Assembly: GCF_000311825.1 (NCBI RefSeq)
Contig: NZ_HE978566.1
Location: 86,545-150,544 of the forward strand
DNA: 64,000 bases
Source of the DNA: Peptoniphilus grossensis ph5
GTDB taxonomy: Bacteria > Bacillota > Clostridia > Tissierellales > Peptoniphilaceae
Direction: 5' to 3'
Each line of letters opens with the position of its first letter. Within the stretch, counting starts at the first letter, position 1. The notes below the pieces were generated by a model, which was not told the DNA's origin, made no database searches, and was given only the letters and a program-made list of their open reading frames with translations. A program made the position numbers and the translations under genes. Below are positions 9,193 to 19,971 of the stretch, piece after piece.

Positions 9193-9227
9193 AAACAGTA
9201 AATCAAATTCGGTTTACTGTTTTTTAT
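9193..9227 (+). terminator. hairpin with T-run before the DUF3847 gene
   Basis: AAACAGTAAA (9193-9202) pairs with TTTACTGTTT (9213-9222), followed by Ts. Nearly the same hairpin recurs at 12471-12500 at the right end of IME1. Confidence 0.75.
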
Positions 9228-9260
9228 TTGCTCAAAATTAGAAAGAGAGGAAATGAGAAA

Positions 9261-9581
9261 ATGAAGAACATAGAAGAAAAAATCTTAATGGCAGATGAAG
9301 AAATCAAGCAGTTACAAAACAAAAGGAAAAAGCTCATCAGTCAGCAGAAACAGGAAGAAAGAAAAAAGAGAGATAAAAGAATATATGAAAAAGGAGCAGT
9401 CTTTGAAAGTATCTTTACAGAAAGCAAAAATCTAACCAAAGATGAATTTTATCAGTTAATCACATCTTTAATTCGTAAAGAGGAAGCCAATCTCAAAATA
9501 CAAAAAATTATAGAAAGCAGAGAAGAAAGCGAAGTTGAAAATATAGAAAAAGAAGATGAAGAAACGGGGATAGAGGAATAG
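9261..9581 (+). CDS. DUF3847 family protein, relaxase-associated
   Basis: A charged, largely helical protein of about 106 residues with an N-terminal coiled coil (about 1-40) and a motif RIYEKGAVFESI shared with the proteins at 23545 and 38603. All three are followed by a palindromic region and a MobA/MobL relaxase gene. I chose ATG 9261; a TTG at 9228 is in frame but lies too close to the hairpin and lacks a ribosome binding site. A role in the relaxosome is inferred from position. Confidence 0.75.
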   Translation: MKNIEEKILMADEEIKQLQNKRKKLISQQKQEERKKRDKRIYEKGAVFESIFTESKNLTKDEFYQLITSLIRKEEANLKIQKIIESREESEVENIEKEDEETGIEE

Positions 9582-9582
9582 T

Positions 9583-9630
9583 CCCTTGTTTACAAGGGCG
9601 CACATATACACCTTAGCAGGTGCGTGCGTT
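9583..9630 (+). other. oriT-like palindromic region of IME1
   Basis: CCCTTG/CAAGGG forms a small hairpin, followed by GCGCA, TATACACC and then GGTG with TGCGT. The arrangement matches the regions at 23935-23985 and 38915-38965. Position between a DUF3847 gene and the relaxase gene suggests the nick region. Nick site not determined. Confidence 0.55.
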
Positions 9631-9729
9631 CTCCGAAGGCTCTTAGCAGAGGGCATATCAGCTAACGCTGATACAGGGGAACTACATTCCCCTACGTAAA
9701 TAAATTTCCTACCCCTTGTGTACTTACCA

Positions 9730-9763
9730 AAAGAAATCGGATAAAAAGCAATCCGATTTCTTT
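9730..9763 (+). repeat. perfect inverted repeat upstream of relaxase
   Basis: AAAGAAATCGGAT (9730-9742) and ATCCGATTTCTTT (9751-9763) are perfect 13-bp inverted arms with an 8-base loop. It lies 60 bases before the relaxase start and could be a terminator, an operator or part of oriT. Confidence 0.65.
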
Positions 9764-9822
9764 AGGAAGTCTTATCTATCGCCACATCAAAGTATCAGAA
9801 AAACGAAAGGAGGTTTTCTCTT

Positions 9823-11283
9823 ATGGCGATATATCATCTTTGTATAAAGATTATTTCAAGAGGTAAAGGCAAAAGTGCAGTAGCAGCTTCCGCCTATCGA
9901 AGTGGCGAAAAAATAAAAAATGAATACGATGGCGAACTGCATGACTTTACAAGAAAAGGCGGAATAGCACATACTGAAATTCTTTTACCACAAAATGCAC
10001 CACAGGAATTTTTAGATAGAGGGACATTGTGGAACAGTGTTGAGAAAATAGAAAAAAGTAAAAACTCACAGCTTGCAAGAGAAATTGAAGTAGCCTTACC
10101 TAAAGAATTAGACCGAGAGAAACAAATAAATCTTGTACGAGAATATGTAAAAGAAAATTTTGTAAAAGTAGGTATGTGTGCCGACATTGCCCTACATGAT
10201 AAAAATGATGGAAACCCACATTGTCATATATTACTTACCATGCGACCACTAAACGAAGATACAACATGGGGAGCAAAATCAAAAAAGGAATATATCCTTG
10301 ATGAAAATGGAGAAAAAGTAAAACTTAAAAATGGTAATTACAAAACAAGAAAGATAAATACAACAGATTGGAACGAGCAAGACAAGGCAGAAGAATGGCG
10401 AAAAGCATGGGCAGATATTACAAACAAATATCTTGAAGAAAACAGCATACAGGAGAAAGTAGATCATCGTTCTTATCAAAGACAAGGGATAGAACAAATA
10501 CCGACCATTCATTTAGGAGTGTCAGCAACCCAAATGGAGAAGAAAGGCATAGCCACAGACAGAGGAAATATCAACCGAGAAATCAAACATCAAAATATGA
10601 TTTTAAGAGAAATTTCAAGAAGAATAAAGGCATTACTAAATTGGATAAGAGGAATAGGAAAAGAAGAAAAAATAGAAAACGAAAATACAAAGTCCACCCT
10701 CCCACCCAAAGAAAATCTGTTGTCAATCTTTGAAAATCTTATTCATAAAAACGCAGATAACAATAATGCAGATTTGGAGAAATATATTGAAAGTTATCAG
10801 CTACTCAAAGAGAAAAACATCACTTCATTATCCGAGCTTAAAGAAAATATAGTTATCCTTAGAGATAAGAATTATAAGACAACACGAGCCTTAAAAGATA
10901 CCGAGAAGAAGATTGATGAAAAAACACAACTCATCGACCAATCAGAAAAATATTTGAAGTATAAGGACACCTACAAAGTCTATGCACAATTAAAGAAAAG
11001 AAAACAGGAAGATTTTTATAATGAGCATACAGCAGAGATTATTTTATTTGAAAGTGCTAAGAAATATTTGAAAGACCATTTAGGAGAAAGCAAGACCTTA
11101 GCCATCAGTAAATGGGAACCAGAAGTTGCCACTTTGAAGAAAGAGAAAAAGAGCCTTTACAATCAAATATTAGAGATAAGAGAAGAAGTAGAACAAGCAG
11201 AAAAAGTTAAGACCTGTATAGAGCAGTTACAGGAACACGAAAAGCAACTATCACAGGTAAAGCGGAACGAGTTAGACCTATAA
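9823..11283 (+). CDS. MobA/MobL family relaxase of IME1
   Basis: The 486-residue protein nicks oriT and leads DNA into a recipient cell. The N-terminal relaxase domain has SRGKGKSAVAASAYRSGEKI and the metal-binding HUH-type motif in NPHCHILLTMRP (about residue 130). The C-terminal half (about 250-486) is long charged coiled coil. The ribosome binding site is AAAGGAGG. With no coupling protein in IME1, transfer must borrow one from a helper ICE. Confidence 0.92.
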   Translation: MAIYHLCIKIISRGKGKSAVAASAYRSGEKIKNEYDGELHDFTRKGGIAHTEILLPQNAPQEFLDRGTLWNSVEKIEKSKNSQLAREIEVALPKELDREKQINLVREYVKENFVKVGMCADIALHDKNDGNPHCHILLTMRPLNEDTTWGAKSKKEYILDENGEKVKLKNGNYKTRKINTTDWNEQDKAEEWRKAWADITNKYLEENSIQEKVDHRSYQRQGIEQIPTIHLGVSATQMEKKGIATDRGNINREIKHQNMILREISRRIKALLNWIRGIGKEEKIENENTKSTLPPKENLLSIFENLIHKNADNNNADLEKYIESYQLLKEKNITSLSELKENIVILRDKNYKTTRALKDTEKKIDEKTQLIDQSEKYLKYKDTYKVYAQLKKRKQEDFYNEHTAEIILFESAKKYLKDHLGESKTLAISKWEPEVATLKKEKKSLYNQILEIREEVEQAEKVKTCIEQLQEHEKQLSQVKRNELDL

Positions 11284-11298
11284 AACTAAGTGAAAAAA

Positions 11299-11307
11299 TG
11301 GTATAAT
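11299..11307 (+). promoter_or_regulatory. extended -10 promoter for 11344
   Basis: TGGTATAAT lies 36 bases upstream of the start at 11344, with an adequate transcription start in between. No clear -35. Confidence 0.5.
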
Positions 11308-11343
11308 AATATATAAATATTTGATTTTGGAGGTGCTAAATAT

Positions 11344-11763
11344 ATGGATGAAAGAGAAAAAATCATTCGTTTATGGTTTGATATGTGGCTTGAACAACAA
11401 GACTTAGGGATAGATGAAATTTTTTCAGATGATGTAATTTATGTTGAAAGTTGGTGTCCAAAGTATGAAAATCGTCAAACTGTAAAGCACTGGTTTAATG
11501 AATGGAATACAAGAGGAACAGTGCTTGCGTGGGATATAAAGCAATTTTTTCATAAGGATAATCAAACCATTGTAGAATGGCACTTCAAAAATAAAATGAA
11601 TGAAGGGAAAGTTGAAGAATTTGACGGTATTTCTTTGATTGTTTGGACAGCCGATAATAAGATAAAAACATTGAAAGAGTTTGGTTGTAATTGCAATAAC
11701 TACAATCCTTATAAACAGAGTAAAAGTCCATTATTTAGAGATGAAAAAGTAAATTGGTTTTGA
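11344..11763 (+). CDS. SnoaL/NTF2-like domain protein
   Basis: The 139-residue protein fits the NTF2-like/SnoaL fold: an N-terminal helix (IIRLWFDMWLEQQ), FSDDVIYVESW, and WHFKNKMNEGKVEEFDGISLIVW. The family includes small-molecule isomerases, hydrolases and binding proteins, so no substrate can be named. Its promoter at 11299 lies just after the relaxase gene. It is cargo unrelated to transfer. Confidence 0.72.
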   Translation: MDEREKIIRLWFDMWLEQQDLGIDEIFSDDVIYVESWCPKYENRQTVKHWFNEWNTRGTVLAWDIKQFFHKDNQTIVEWHFKNKMNEGKVEEFDGISLIVWTADNKIKTLKEFGCNCNNYNPYKQSKSPLFRDEKVNWF

Positions 11764-11783
11764 GGAGATGAAATATAACGAAA

Positions 11784-12416
11784 ATGGAGTTAAGAGATGA
11801 TAGAAAATCATATATAAAAATATTTTTAATTGGAATATTGGTGGGATGTATTACTCGATTATTAGATTACTGCTCATTAGATACTTTATGGAGTTGGTCT
11901 TCTGTTCAAACACTATTAGGATTTTGGATGATTTCAAATACTGTAATAGTAGTAAAAAGTTCATCTAATAAGTGTGCAGGAATTAGCTCATTCTTATATA
12001 TGTTTGGAATGACATTGAGCTTTTATGGATTGCAAGCTATTCTTGGTATGTTTATTCCAATGTTTTCGGATGGATTTCGTTTTTCTTTATTTATAATGTT
12101 TACTATTTTGTCTATACCATGTGCGATTGCAGCGTTTGTACTTTATTATTGGAATAGAGATAAATTTTATAACTCTATTTTATATTCGTTGCCTGTAGGA
12201 GCATTATTTTCTGAAACGGTAGCTATAGCAATAAAATTTTACATGACACATACTTTTCTATTTCAGTTACTAATGGATGGAATAGGAACTATTGCTTTCG
12301 GAGTATTATTTTTTAGAAGAGTGAAAAATCGCTATGTTTACTTATTTTCTATAATCATAAGTTTCTTAGTATTTTACTTTATTCTATATCATAGAGAAGT
12401 TCTTACATGGTTATAG
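11784..12416 (+). CDS. polytopic membrane protein, IME1 cargo
   Basis: A 210-residue protein with about six hydrophobic segments (about residues 12-30, 45-58, 65-88, 98-122, 133-170, 185-205) and short basic loops. It starts 20 bases after the NTF2-like gene and is probably co-expressed with it. The architecture resembles small uncharacterised integral membrane proteins such as the DUF6518 type; I cannot assign a family firmly. Confidence 0.6.
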   Translation: MELRDDRKSYIKIFLIGILVGCITRLLDYCSLDTLWSWSSVQTLLGFWMISNTVIVVKSSSNKCAGISSFLYMFGMTLSFYGLQAILGMFIPMFSDGFRFSLFIMFTILSIPCAIAAFVLYYWNRDKFYNSILYSLPVGALFSETVAIAIKFYMTHTFLFQLLMDGIGTIAFGVLFFRRVKNRYVYLFSIIISFLVFYFILYHREVLTWL

Positions 12417-12470
12417 TGATTTTACTTGCGTAATTTATAAAAATAGTAATTTATACGAAACTAAAACAAG

Positions 12471-12503
12471 AACAGTAAATCAAAAAAGGTTTACTGTTTT
12501 TCT
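12471..12503 (+). terminator. terminator at right end of IME1
   Basis: AACAGTAAA (12471-12479) pairs with TTTACTGTT (12490-12498), followed by Ts. It duplicates the hairpin at 9193. Confidence 0.75.
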
Positions 12504-12576
12504 TTGTCTAAAAGTTAAAATGCCATTGTAGAAAAAGCATCCATAAATATAAAAAGGCACTTGACAAAACGCTTCC

Positions 12577-13238
12577 TGGGGAGAAAGTAAGGATATTGCT
12601 CCATATATTGATCCAAAGTTTGAAAATAATGTTCTTATAACTAATACCGAAAGACTTACAATGAACTCAAGACCTAAAAACCCTAAATACGCTAGAAATA
12701 AAAATGTATTAGTAATAGGAGGTTCTGGATCAGGTAAAACAAGATTTTATGTAAAGCCAAATCTAATGCAAATGCACTCTTCTTATGTAGTAACAGACCC
12801 TAAGGGGACACTTGTATTAGAGTGTGGAAAAATGTTATATGAAAATGGATATGACATAAAGATTTTGAACACAATAAACTTTAAAAAGTCTATGAAATAC
12901 AATCCATTTGCTTATCTTCGATCAGAAAAAGATATTTTAAAACTTGTGCAAACAATCATTGCTAACACAAAGGGAGATGGAGAAAAGGCAGGAGAAGATT
13001 TCTGGGTAAAGGCTGAGAAGTTATATTACACTGCCCTCATCGGTTATATTTATTATGAAGCACCTGAAGAAGAAAAGAATTTTAAAACACTCTTAGATAT
13101 GATTGACGCAAGTGAGGTTAGAGAAGATGACGAAACCTATATGAACCCAATTGATAGGCTCTTTGAAGCTCTTGAAAAGAAAGATCCAAGTCATTTTGCA
13201 GTTAAGCAATATAAGAAATATAAACTGGCAGCAGGAGT
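12577..13238 (+). pseudogene. VirD4-like coupling protein, central piece
   Basis: This part carries the Walker A motif GGSGSGKTRFYVKPN and the conserved VTDPKGTL of VirD4/TraG ATPases. The frame is open from the IME1 junction (TGG 12577) through GGA 13234-13236, where IME2 begins; a chance read-through continues to a stop at 13293. Only 220 codons of native sequence are present, between two mobile elements. Confidence 0.9.
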
Positions 13239-13308
13239 AATAGAATTAAGGAGAACACTTAATCACTATTTTAGTGAAATATGTACTTCTTAATTCTTTT
13301 TTTATTGA

Positions 13309-15170
<1,862 letters not shown>

Positions 15171-15177
15171 ATCTATC

Positions 15178-15206
15178 TTGACAAATATTGAATTTTAATT
15201 TATTAT
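15178..15206 (+). promoter_or_regulatory. promoter of the tetR-like gene
   Basis: TTGACA (15178-15183) and TATTAT (15201-15206) are 17 bases apart. The half-site TATTGAAT (15186-15193) lies between the boxes and ATTCAGTA (15216-15223) just downstream, so the regulator probably controls itself. Confidence 0.75.
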
Positions 15207-15245
15207 TAAATATAGATTCAGTATTGGAATAGAAAGAGGTGTGCT

Positions 15246-15818
15246 ATGGCACAAGTATTAAAAGAAGAAGTTAGAAATAGAATACTCGAAGCAGCAGAAA
15301 AAGTATTTTATAAAAAGGATTATAGAGGTGCCAAATTAACAGAAATTGCAAAAGAAGCAGATATTCCTGTGGCACTAATTTATACCTATTTCAAAAATAA
15401 GGCAGTTTTGTTTGATGCAGTAGTAAGTTCTGTTTATATAAACTTCGAGTCAGCTTTTAATGAGGAAGAATCTTTGGAAAAAGGTTCTGCTTCTGAAAGG
15501 TTTGATGAAGTTGGAGAAAATTATATTCATGAACTTTTAAAAGATCGTAAGAAGTTAATTATTTTAATGGATAAAAGCTCAGGTACAAAGCATACAGAAG
15601 CAAAACAAAAACTCATATCGCAAATGCAGGTTCATATTGAAGTAAGTTTAAAAAGACAATCGAAACAGGAATATGATCCAATGCTTGCCCATATTTTAGC
15701 CAGTAACTTTACAGAGGGACTTCTTGAAATAGCAAGGCATTATCAAAGTGAAAAGTGGGCAAAAGATATGCTAAAACTTATTGCAAAGTGTTATTACAAG
15801 GGAGTGGAATCATTGTAA
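15246..15818 (+). CDS. TetR/AcrR family regulator
   Basis: The 190-residue protein has a typical N-terminal TetR helix-turn-helix (about residues 10-55: ILEAAEKVFYKKDYRGAKLTEIAKEADIP, followed by LIYTYFKNK). The C-terminal ligand-binding helices are variable. It heads an operon-like run of ABC transporter genes, and related half-sites (TAYTGAAT) occur at its own promoter and before the transporter genes at 16480-16499, so it likely represses both until a ligand binds. Confidence 0.92.
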   Translation: MAQVLKEEVRNRILEAAEKVFYKKDYRGAKLTEIAKEADIPVALIYTYFKNKAVLFDAVVSSVYINFESAFNEEESLEKGSASERFDEVGENYIHELLKDRKKLIILMDKSSGTKHTEAKQKLISQMQVHIEVSLKRQSKQEYDPMLAHILASNFTEGLLEIARHYQSEKWAKDMLKLIAKCYYKGVESL

Positions 15819-15868
15819 GTTGATTTGATATTTAAATGCGATAAATTTAAATTTTTGGAGGAGATATT

Positions 15869-16387
15869 TTGAAGATATATAAAGATAAAGAAGAACTGAA
15901 ATCTGAGATAAATAAAAGTTTTGAAAAGTATATTTCTGAATTTGATATTATTCCTGAATCTCTCAAAGATAAGAGAGTCCCTGAAGTTGACAGAACACCA
16001 GCAGAAAATCTTGCTTATCAACTCGGATGGACAACATTAGTTTTGAAATGGGAAAAAGATGAGAAAAACGGTTTTGAAGTAAAGACACCGTCGGATATGT
16101 TTAAATGGAATCAACTTGGAGAATTATATCAGTGGTTTACCGATACTTATGCTCATTTATCGATAGAAGAATTAAAGAAACGATTGAAAGAAAATATTAT
16201 ATCTATCTATACAATGATTGATACACTAAGTGAAGAAGAATTATTTCAACCGCATATGAGAAAATGGGCTGATGAAGCTACTAAAACAGCGACATGGGAA
16301 GTTTATAAGTTTATTCATGTTAATACGGTTGCCCCTTTTGGAACGTTTAGAACTAAGATTAGAAAATGGAAAAAGATTGTGCTATAA
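15869..16387 (+). CDS. ClbS/DfsB family four-helix bundle protein
   Basis: The 172-residue protein matches ClbS/DfsB, with the characteristic RTPAENLAYQLGW near residue 50 and WEVYKFIHVNTVAPFGTFR near the C-terminus. ClbS protects colibactin producers as a cyclopropane hydrolase; other members are uncharacterised. The start is TTG 15869, behind GGAGGAG. It lies between the regulator and the exporter genes and ends in a terminator. A detoxifying role is possible but unproven. Confidence 0.85.
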   Translation: MKIYKDKEELKSEINKSFEKYISEFDIIPESLKDKRVPEVDRTPAENLAYQLGWTTLVLKWEKDEKNGFEVKTPSDMFKWNQLGELYQWFTDTYAHLSIEELKKRLKENIISIYTMIDTLSEEELFQPHMRKWADEATKTATWEVYKFIHVNTVAPFGTFRTKIRKWKKIVL

Positions 16388-16440
16388 TTTTTGATTTGCT
16401 GATACAGTAATTTAAAAAAATATAGTGATCGGATAAAATA

Positions 16441-16470
16441 GACTTTGCGTAATCAGCAAAGTCTTACTTT
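16441..16470 (+). terminator. terminator after the ClbS/DfsB gene
   Basis: GACTTTGC (16441-16448) pairs perfectly with GCAAAGTC (16456-16463), followed by TTACTTT. Confidence 0.75.
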
Positions 16471-16479
16471 AAACCTTAA

Positions 16480-16499
16480 TACTGAATTAAAATTCAATA
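16480..16499 (+). promoter_or_regulatory. putative TetR operator before the ABC transporter genes
   Basis: TACTGAAT, four bases, then ATTCAATA is an 8-bp inverted repeat with one mismatch. The same half-sites occur at 15186-15193 and 15216-15223 around the regulator's own promoter, in reverse order and wider spacing. Confidence 0.65.
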
Positions 16500-16527
16500 T
16501 TATTCAATTTTGAAAGGAGAGTTGTTC

Positions 16528-18267
16528 ATGCCGGAAAAAGAATTAAGGAAAAAAGTGATTGGGAAAAATAGTTTATCCAATTCACTTCTTGCTTTAAAAA
16601 TAGTATTTGATTTGATACCACAAATCTTACTTGTATATTTGATTAGTTCTTTAATCACAAACAATATTAACGAAGGTAATTTAAAGTATATATTCTTGGG
16701 AATCTTTATATCGTTTGTATTAAAAGGAGTGTTTTATTATTTTGCAACAAAGGTTGCCCATGAGAAAGCATACGAAAAATTAACAGAACTTAGGTTAGAT
16801 ATTATCGGTCATCTGAAAAAACTAAGTTTGGGATTCTTTAAAGAACATAATACAGGAGAGCTTACCAACATTGTTCAACATGATGTAGAGCAAGTGGAAG
16901 TATACCTTGCCCATGGTCTTCCTGAAATAATGGCAGTTACACTTCTGCCTACCATTATTTTTGTAGCTATGATTTTTGTTGATTGGCGTCTTGCTCTTGG
17001 AATGATTGCTGGAGTTCCACTCATGTATTTGGTAAAAGTTCTTTCACAGAAAACAATGGATAAAAACTTTGCTATTTACTTTAACCATGAAAATAAGATG
17101 AGAGAAGAGCTAATGGAATATGTAAAAAATATTTCTGTGATTAAGGCTTTTGCTAAAGAAGAGGAGATTAGTGAAAGAACATTAAAAACGGCAAGAGAAT
17201 ATATTTACTGGGTTAAAAAGAGCATGGGAGCAATTACAATTCCAATGGGACTCATTGACATATTTATGGAAATTGGAGTAGTTATTGTCATGATTTTGGG
17301 AAGTATATTTCTTTACTATGGAAATATTACAACCCCTAATTTTATACTTGCCATTATTTTATCGTCTGCTTTTACTGCATCTATAAGTAAGACGGCTACA
17401 TTGCAACATTTTTCTATTGTGTTTAAGGAAGCACTAAAGGCGATTGGAAAAGTTTTAACAGTTCCGCTTCCAAAGAAAAAGACAGAACAAGGTTTAGAAT
17501 TTGGAAATATAGAATTTAAAGATGTGAATTTTGCATACGGAAAAGATAGCTTTGAGCTTAAAAATATCAATTTGAATTTTAAGAAAAATAGTTTGAACGC
17601 CTTTGTAGGAGCAAGTGGTTGTGGGAAAAGTACTGTATCTAATTTGCTTATGGGATTTTGGGATGCAGATGAAGGACAAATACTGATAAATGGAAAAGAT
17701 ATAAAAGAATATAGTCAAGAAAATATCTCAATGCTGATTGGTAGTGTGCAACAAGAAGTTATCCTTTTTGATTTAAGTATTTTTGAAAATATAGCAATTG
17801 GAAAACTAAATGCAACAAAAGAAGAAGTCATAGAAGCTGCTAAAAAAGCAAGATGCCATGATTTTATTTCAGCATTGCCAAATGGATATGAAACACGAGT
17901 AGGTGAAATGGGAGTTAAGTTATCTGGTGGAGAAAAACAAAGAATCTCCATAGCAAGAATGATACTGAAAAATGCACCGATTTTAATATTAGATGAAGCA
18001 ATGGCAGCTGTTGATAGTGAAAATGAAAGACTAATCGGCGAAGCAATTGACGATTTAAGCAAGGATAAAACCATTATTACAATTGCTCATCATCTAAACA
18101 CAATTAGAGATTCAGACCAAATTATAGTTATGGATAAGGGTGTTGTTCTTGATGCAGGAAGCCATGAAGAGTTGATGAAAAGATGTGAGTTCTATAAGGA
18201 TATGGTTGAAGCACAGAACAAGGTAGATAGATGGAATTTGAAAGAGGTGGTAACAGAAAATGTTTAG
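16528..18267 (+). CDS. ABC exporter subunit A (membrane-ATPase fusion)
   Basis: A 579-residue half-transporter with six membrane segments in the first about 300 residues and an ATPase domain after about 335. Walker A is GASGCGKST, the signature is LSGGEKQRISIA, and Walker B is ILILDEAMAAVD. The start is ATG 16528 with AAAGGAGA upstream; a TTG at 16510 is in frame but poorly placed. The stop overlaps the next gene by 8 bases, so it should pair with that protein as a heterodimer. The exported substrate is unknown. Confidence 0.93.
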   Translation: MPEKELRKKVIGKNSLSNSLLALKIVFDLIPQILLVYLISSLITNNINEGNLKYIFLGIFISFVLKGVFYYFATKVAHEKAYEKLTELRLDIIGHLKKLSLGFFKEHNTGELTNIVQHDVEQVEVYLAHGLPEIMAVTLLPTIIFVAMIFVDWRLALGMIAGVPLMYLVKVLSQKTMDKNFAIYFNHENKMREELMEYVKNISVIKAFAKEEEISERTLKTAREYIYWVKKSMGAITIPMGLIDIFMEIGVVIVMILGSIFLYYGNITTPNFILAIILSSAFTASISKTATLQHFSIVFKEALKAIGKVLTVPLPKKKTEQGLEFGNIEFKDVNFAYGKDSFELKNINLNFKKNSLNAFVGASGCGKSTVSNLLMGFWDADEGQILINGKDIKEYSQENISMLIGSVQQEVILFDLSIFENIAIGKLNATKEEVIEAAKKARCHDFISALPNGYETRVGEMGVKLSGGEKQRISIARMILKNAPILILDEAMAAVDSENERLIGEAIDDLSKDKTIITIAHHLNTIRDSDQIIVMDKGVVLDAGSHEELMKRCEFYKDMVEAQNKVDRWNLKEVVTENV

Positions 18268-19969
18268 AGAAATGTTAAAGCTGCTTACAAAAACCGGCAA
18301 GAGAGATTTGATTATATCAAGTGTATTCTTTGCCCTTTATGGACTAAGCTCCATAGCCATGATTGTTATCGTATTTTCTATACTGTTTCAGATATTTGAT
18401 GGGACGAGTTTAGCAAGTTTATATAAAGGTTTTATTGCAATTGGGTTACTTGTAGTATTCAAAGGCATTTGTAATATGGTTGCAGATATGAAAAAGCATA
18501 GTGCAGGTTTTGATATTGTTCAGCAAATCAGAGAACGCATGATTATTAAATTGAAAAAATTCAGTTTGGGATTTTATACCAATGAAAGACTGGGAGAGAT
18601 TAATACAATTTTACACAAAGATGTTGATAATATGTCTCTTGTTGTAGGACACATGTGGTCGAGAATGTTTGGCGATTTTTTGATAGGTGCAGTCGTATTT
18701 ATCGGTCTTGCAAGTATTGATTTCAAACTTGCTATTCTAATGGCTGTATCTGTTCCGATTGCACTTGTCTTTCTATATCTGACAATTAAGCAATCTGAAA
18801 GAATAGAGAATCAGAATAATTCAGCACTTCTTGATATGGTTAGCTTATTTGTTGAATATGTTAGAGGAATACCTGTACTAAAGAGTTTTTCAAACAATAA
18901 AAGCTTGGATAATGAGCTTATGAACAAGACAAAAAAGTTTGGAGAAACAAGCAAAGTAGCTTCAAGATTCAAGGCAAAACAGCTATCTATATTTGGGTTT
19001 TTACTGGATATTGGATATTTAGTTCTTTTAATTGCAGGAGCAATACTTGTTATAAAGGGAAGTCTTGATGTACTTAATTTTATTATCTTTGCAGTAATTT
19101 CAAAAGAGTTTTATAAGCCGTTCGCTTCTATGGAACAACACTATATGTACTATGTTTCGGCGGTGGACAGTTATGAAAGACTTTCAAGAATTTTATATGC
19201 AGATGTAATCCCGGATAAAGTGAATGGGATTATTCCGAAAGATAATGATATAGCTTTTGAAAACATAGATTTTTCCTATGAAAAAGATGAATTTAAAATG
19301 GAAAAATTGAGCTTTTCTATTGCTGAAAAAACAATGACAGCCTTAGTTGGAGAATCAGGTAGTGGAAAGACTACTATAACCAACTTGCTTTTAAGATTTT
19401 ATGATGTGCATAAAGGAAAAATCACCCTAGGAGGAACTGATATAAGGGATATTCCTTATGATGAGCTTTTAGATCGTATTAGTATTGTCATGCAAAATGT
19501 TCAGTTGTTTGATAATACCATTGAAGAAAATATCAAGGTAGGTAAAAAAGGAGCAACGAAAGAAGAAATCATTGAAGCTGCAAAGAAAGCGAGAATACAT
19601 GATTTCATTATGAGTTTACCAAAAGGTTATGAAACTGATATTGGAGAAAATGGTGGGATTTTATCAGGTGGACAGAGACAAAGAATATCTATTGCAAGAG
19701 CTTTTCTAAAGGATGCACCTATTTTAATTCTTGATGAAATGACAAGTAATGTTGATCCTGTAAATGAATCTTTGATACAAGATGCTATTACAGAACTTGC
19801 AAAGAATAGAACTGTACTTGTAGTGGCTCATCATTTAAAAACCATTCAAAAAGCTGACCAAATTCTCGTATTTCAAAAAGGAAATTTACTTGAAAAAGGA
19901 AAGCATGGGGAACTTCTTGAGAAAGATGGTTACTACACAAAATTATGGAAAGCTCAGTACGGGGTATAA
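18260..19969 (+). CDS. ABC exporter subunit B (membrane-ATPase fusion)
   Basis: A 569-residue partner with the same layout. Walker A is GESGSGKTT, the signature LSGGQRQRISIA and Walker B ILILDEMTSNVD. Overlap with the upstream gene and immediate linkage to an ECF importer three bases downstream indicate one transcript. Paired exporters next to ECF transporters have been seen in mobile elements of Firmicutes, sometimes linked to drug or metallophore handling; the substrate here cannot be inferred. Confidence 0.93.
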   Translation: MFREMLKLLTKTGKRDLIISSVFFALYGLSSIAMIVIVFSILFQIFDGTSLASLYKGFIAIGLLVVFKGICNMVADMKKHSAGFDIVQQIRERMIIKLKKFSLGFYTNERLGEINTILHKDVDNMSLVVGHMWSRMFGDFLIGAVVFIGLASIDFKLAILMAVSVPIALVFLYLTIKQSERIENQNNSALLDMVSLFVEYVRGIPVLKSFSNNKSLDNELMNKTKKFGETSKVASRFKAKQLSIFGFLLDIGYLVLLIAGAILVIKGSLDVLNFIIFAVISKEFYKPFASMEQHYMYYVSAVDSYERLSRILYADVIPDKVNGIIPKDNDIAFENIDFSYEKDEFKMEKLSFSIAEKTMTALVGESGSGKTTITNLLLRFYDVHKGKITLGGTDIRDIPYDELLDRISIVMQNVQLFDNTIEENIKVGKKGATKEEIIEAAKKARIHDFIMSLPKGYETDIGENGGILSGGQRQRISIARAFLKDAPILILDEMTSNVDPVNESLIQDAITELAKNRTVLVVAHHLKTIQKADQILVFQKGNLLEKGKHGELLEKDGYYTKLWKAQYGV

Positions 19970-19971
19970 TC

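Larger units (their letters stand above)
6120..12579 (+). mobile_element. IME1: mobilizable element with serine recombinase, inserted in virD4
   Basis: Both junctions carry TGGG (6119-6122 and 12577-12580). Removing the DNA between them restores an uninterrupted VirD4 reading frame (SARW joined to GESKDIAPY). The recombinase gene is at the left end. TnpW, DUF3847 and MobA/MobL genes make it a Tn4451-like mobilizable element of about 6.46 kb. It has no coupling protein or mating channel genes of its own. Confidence 0.88.
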
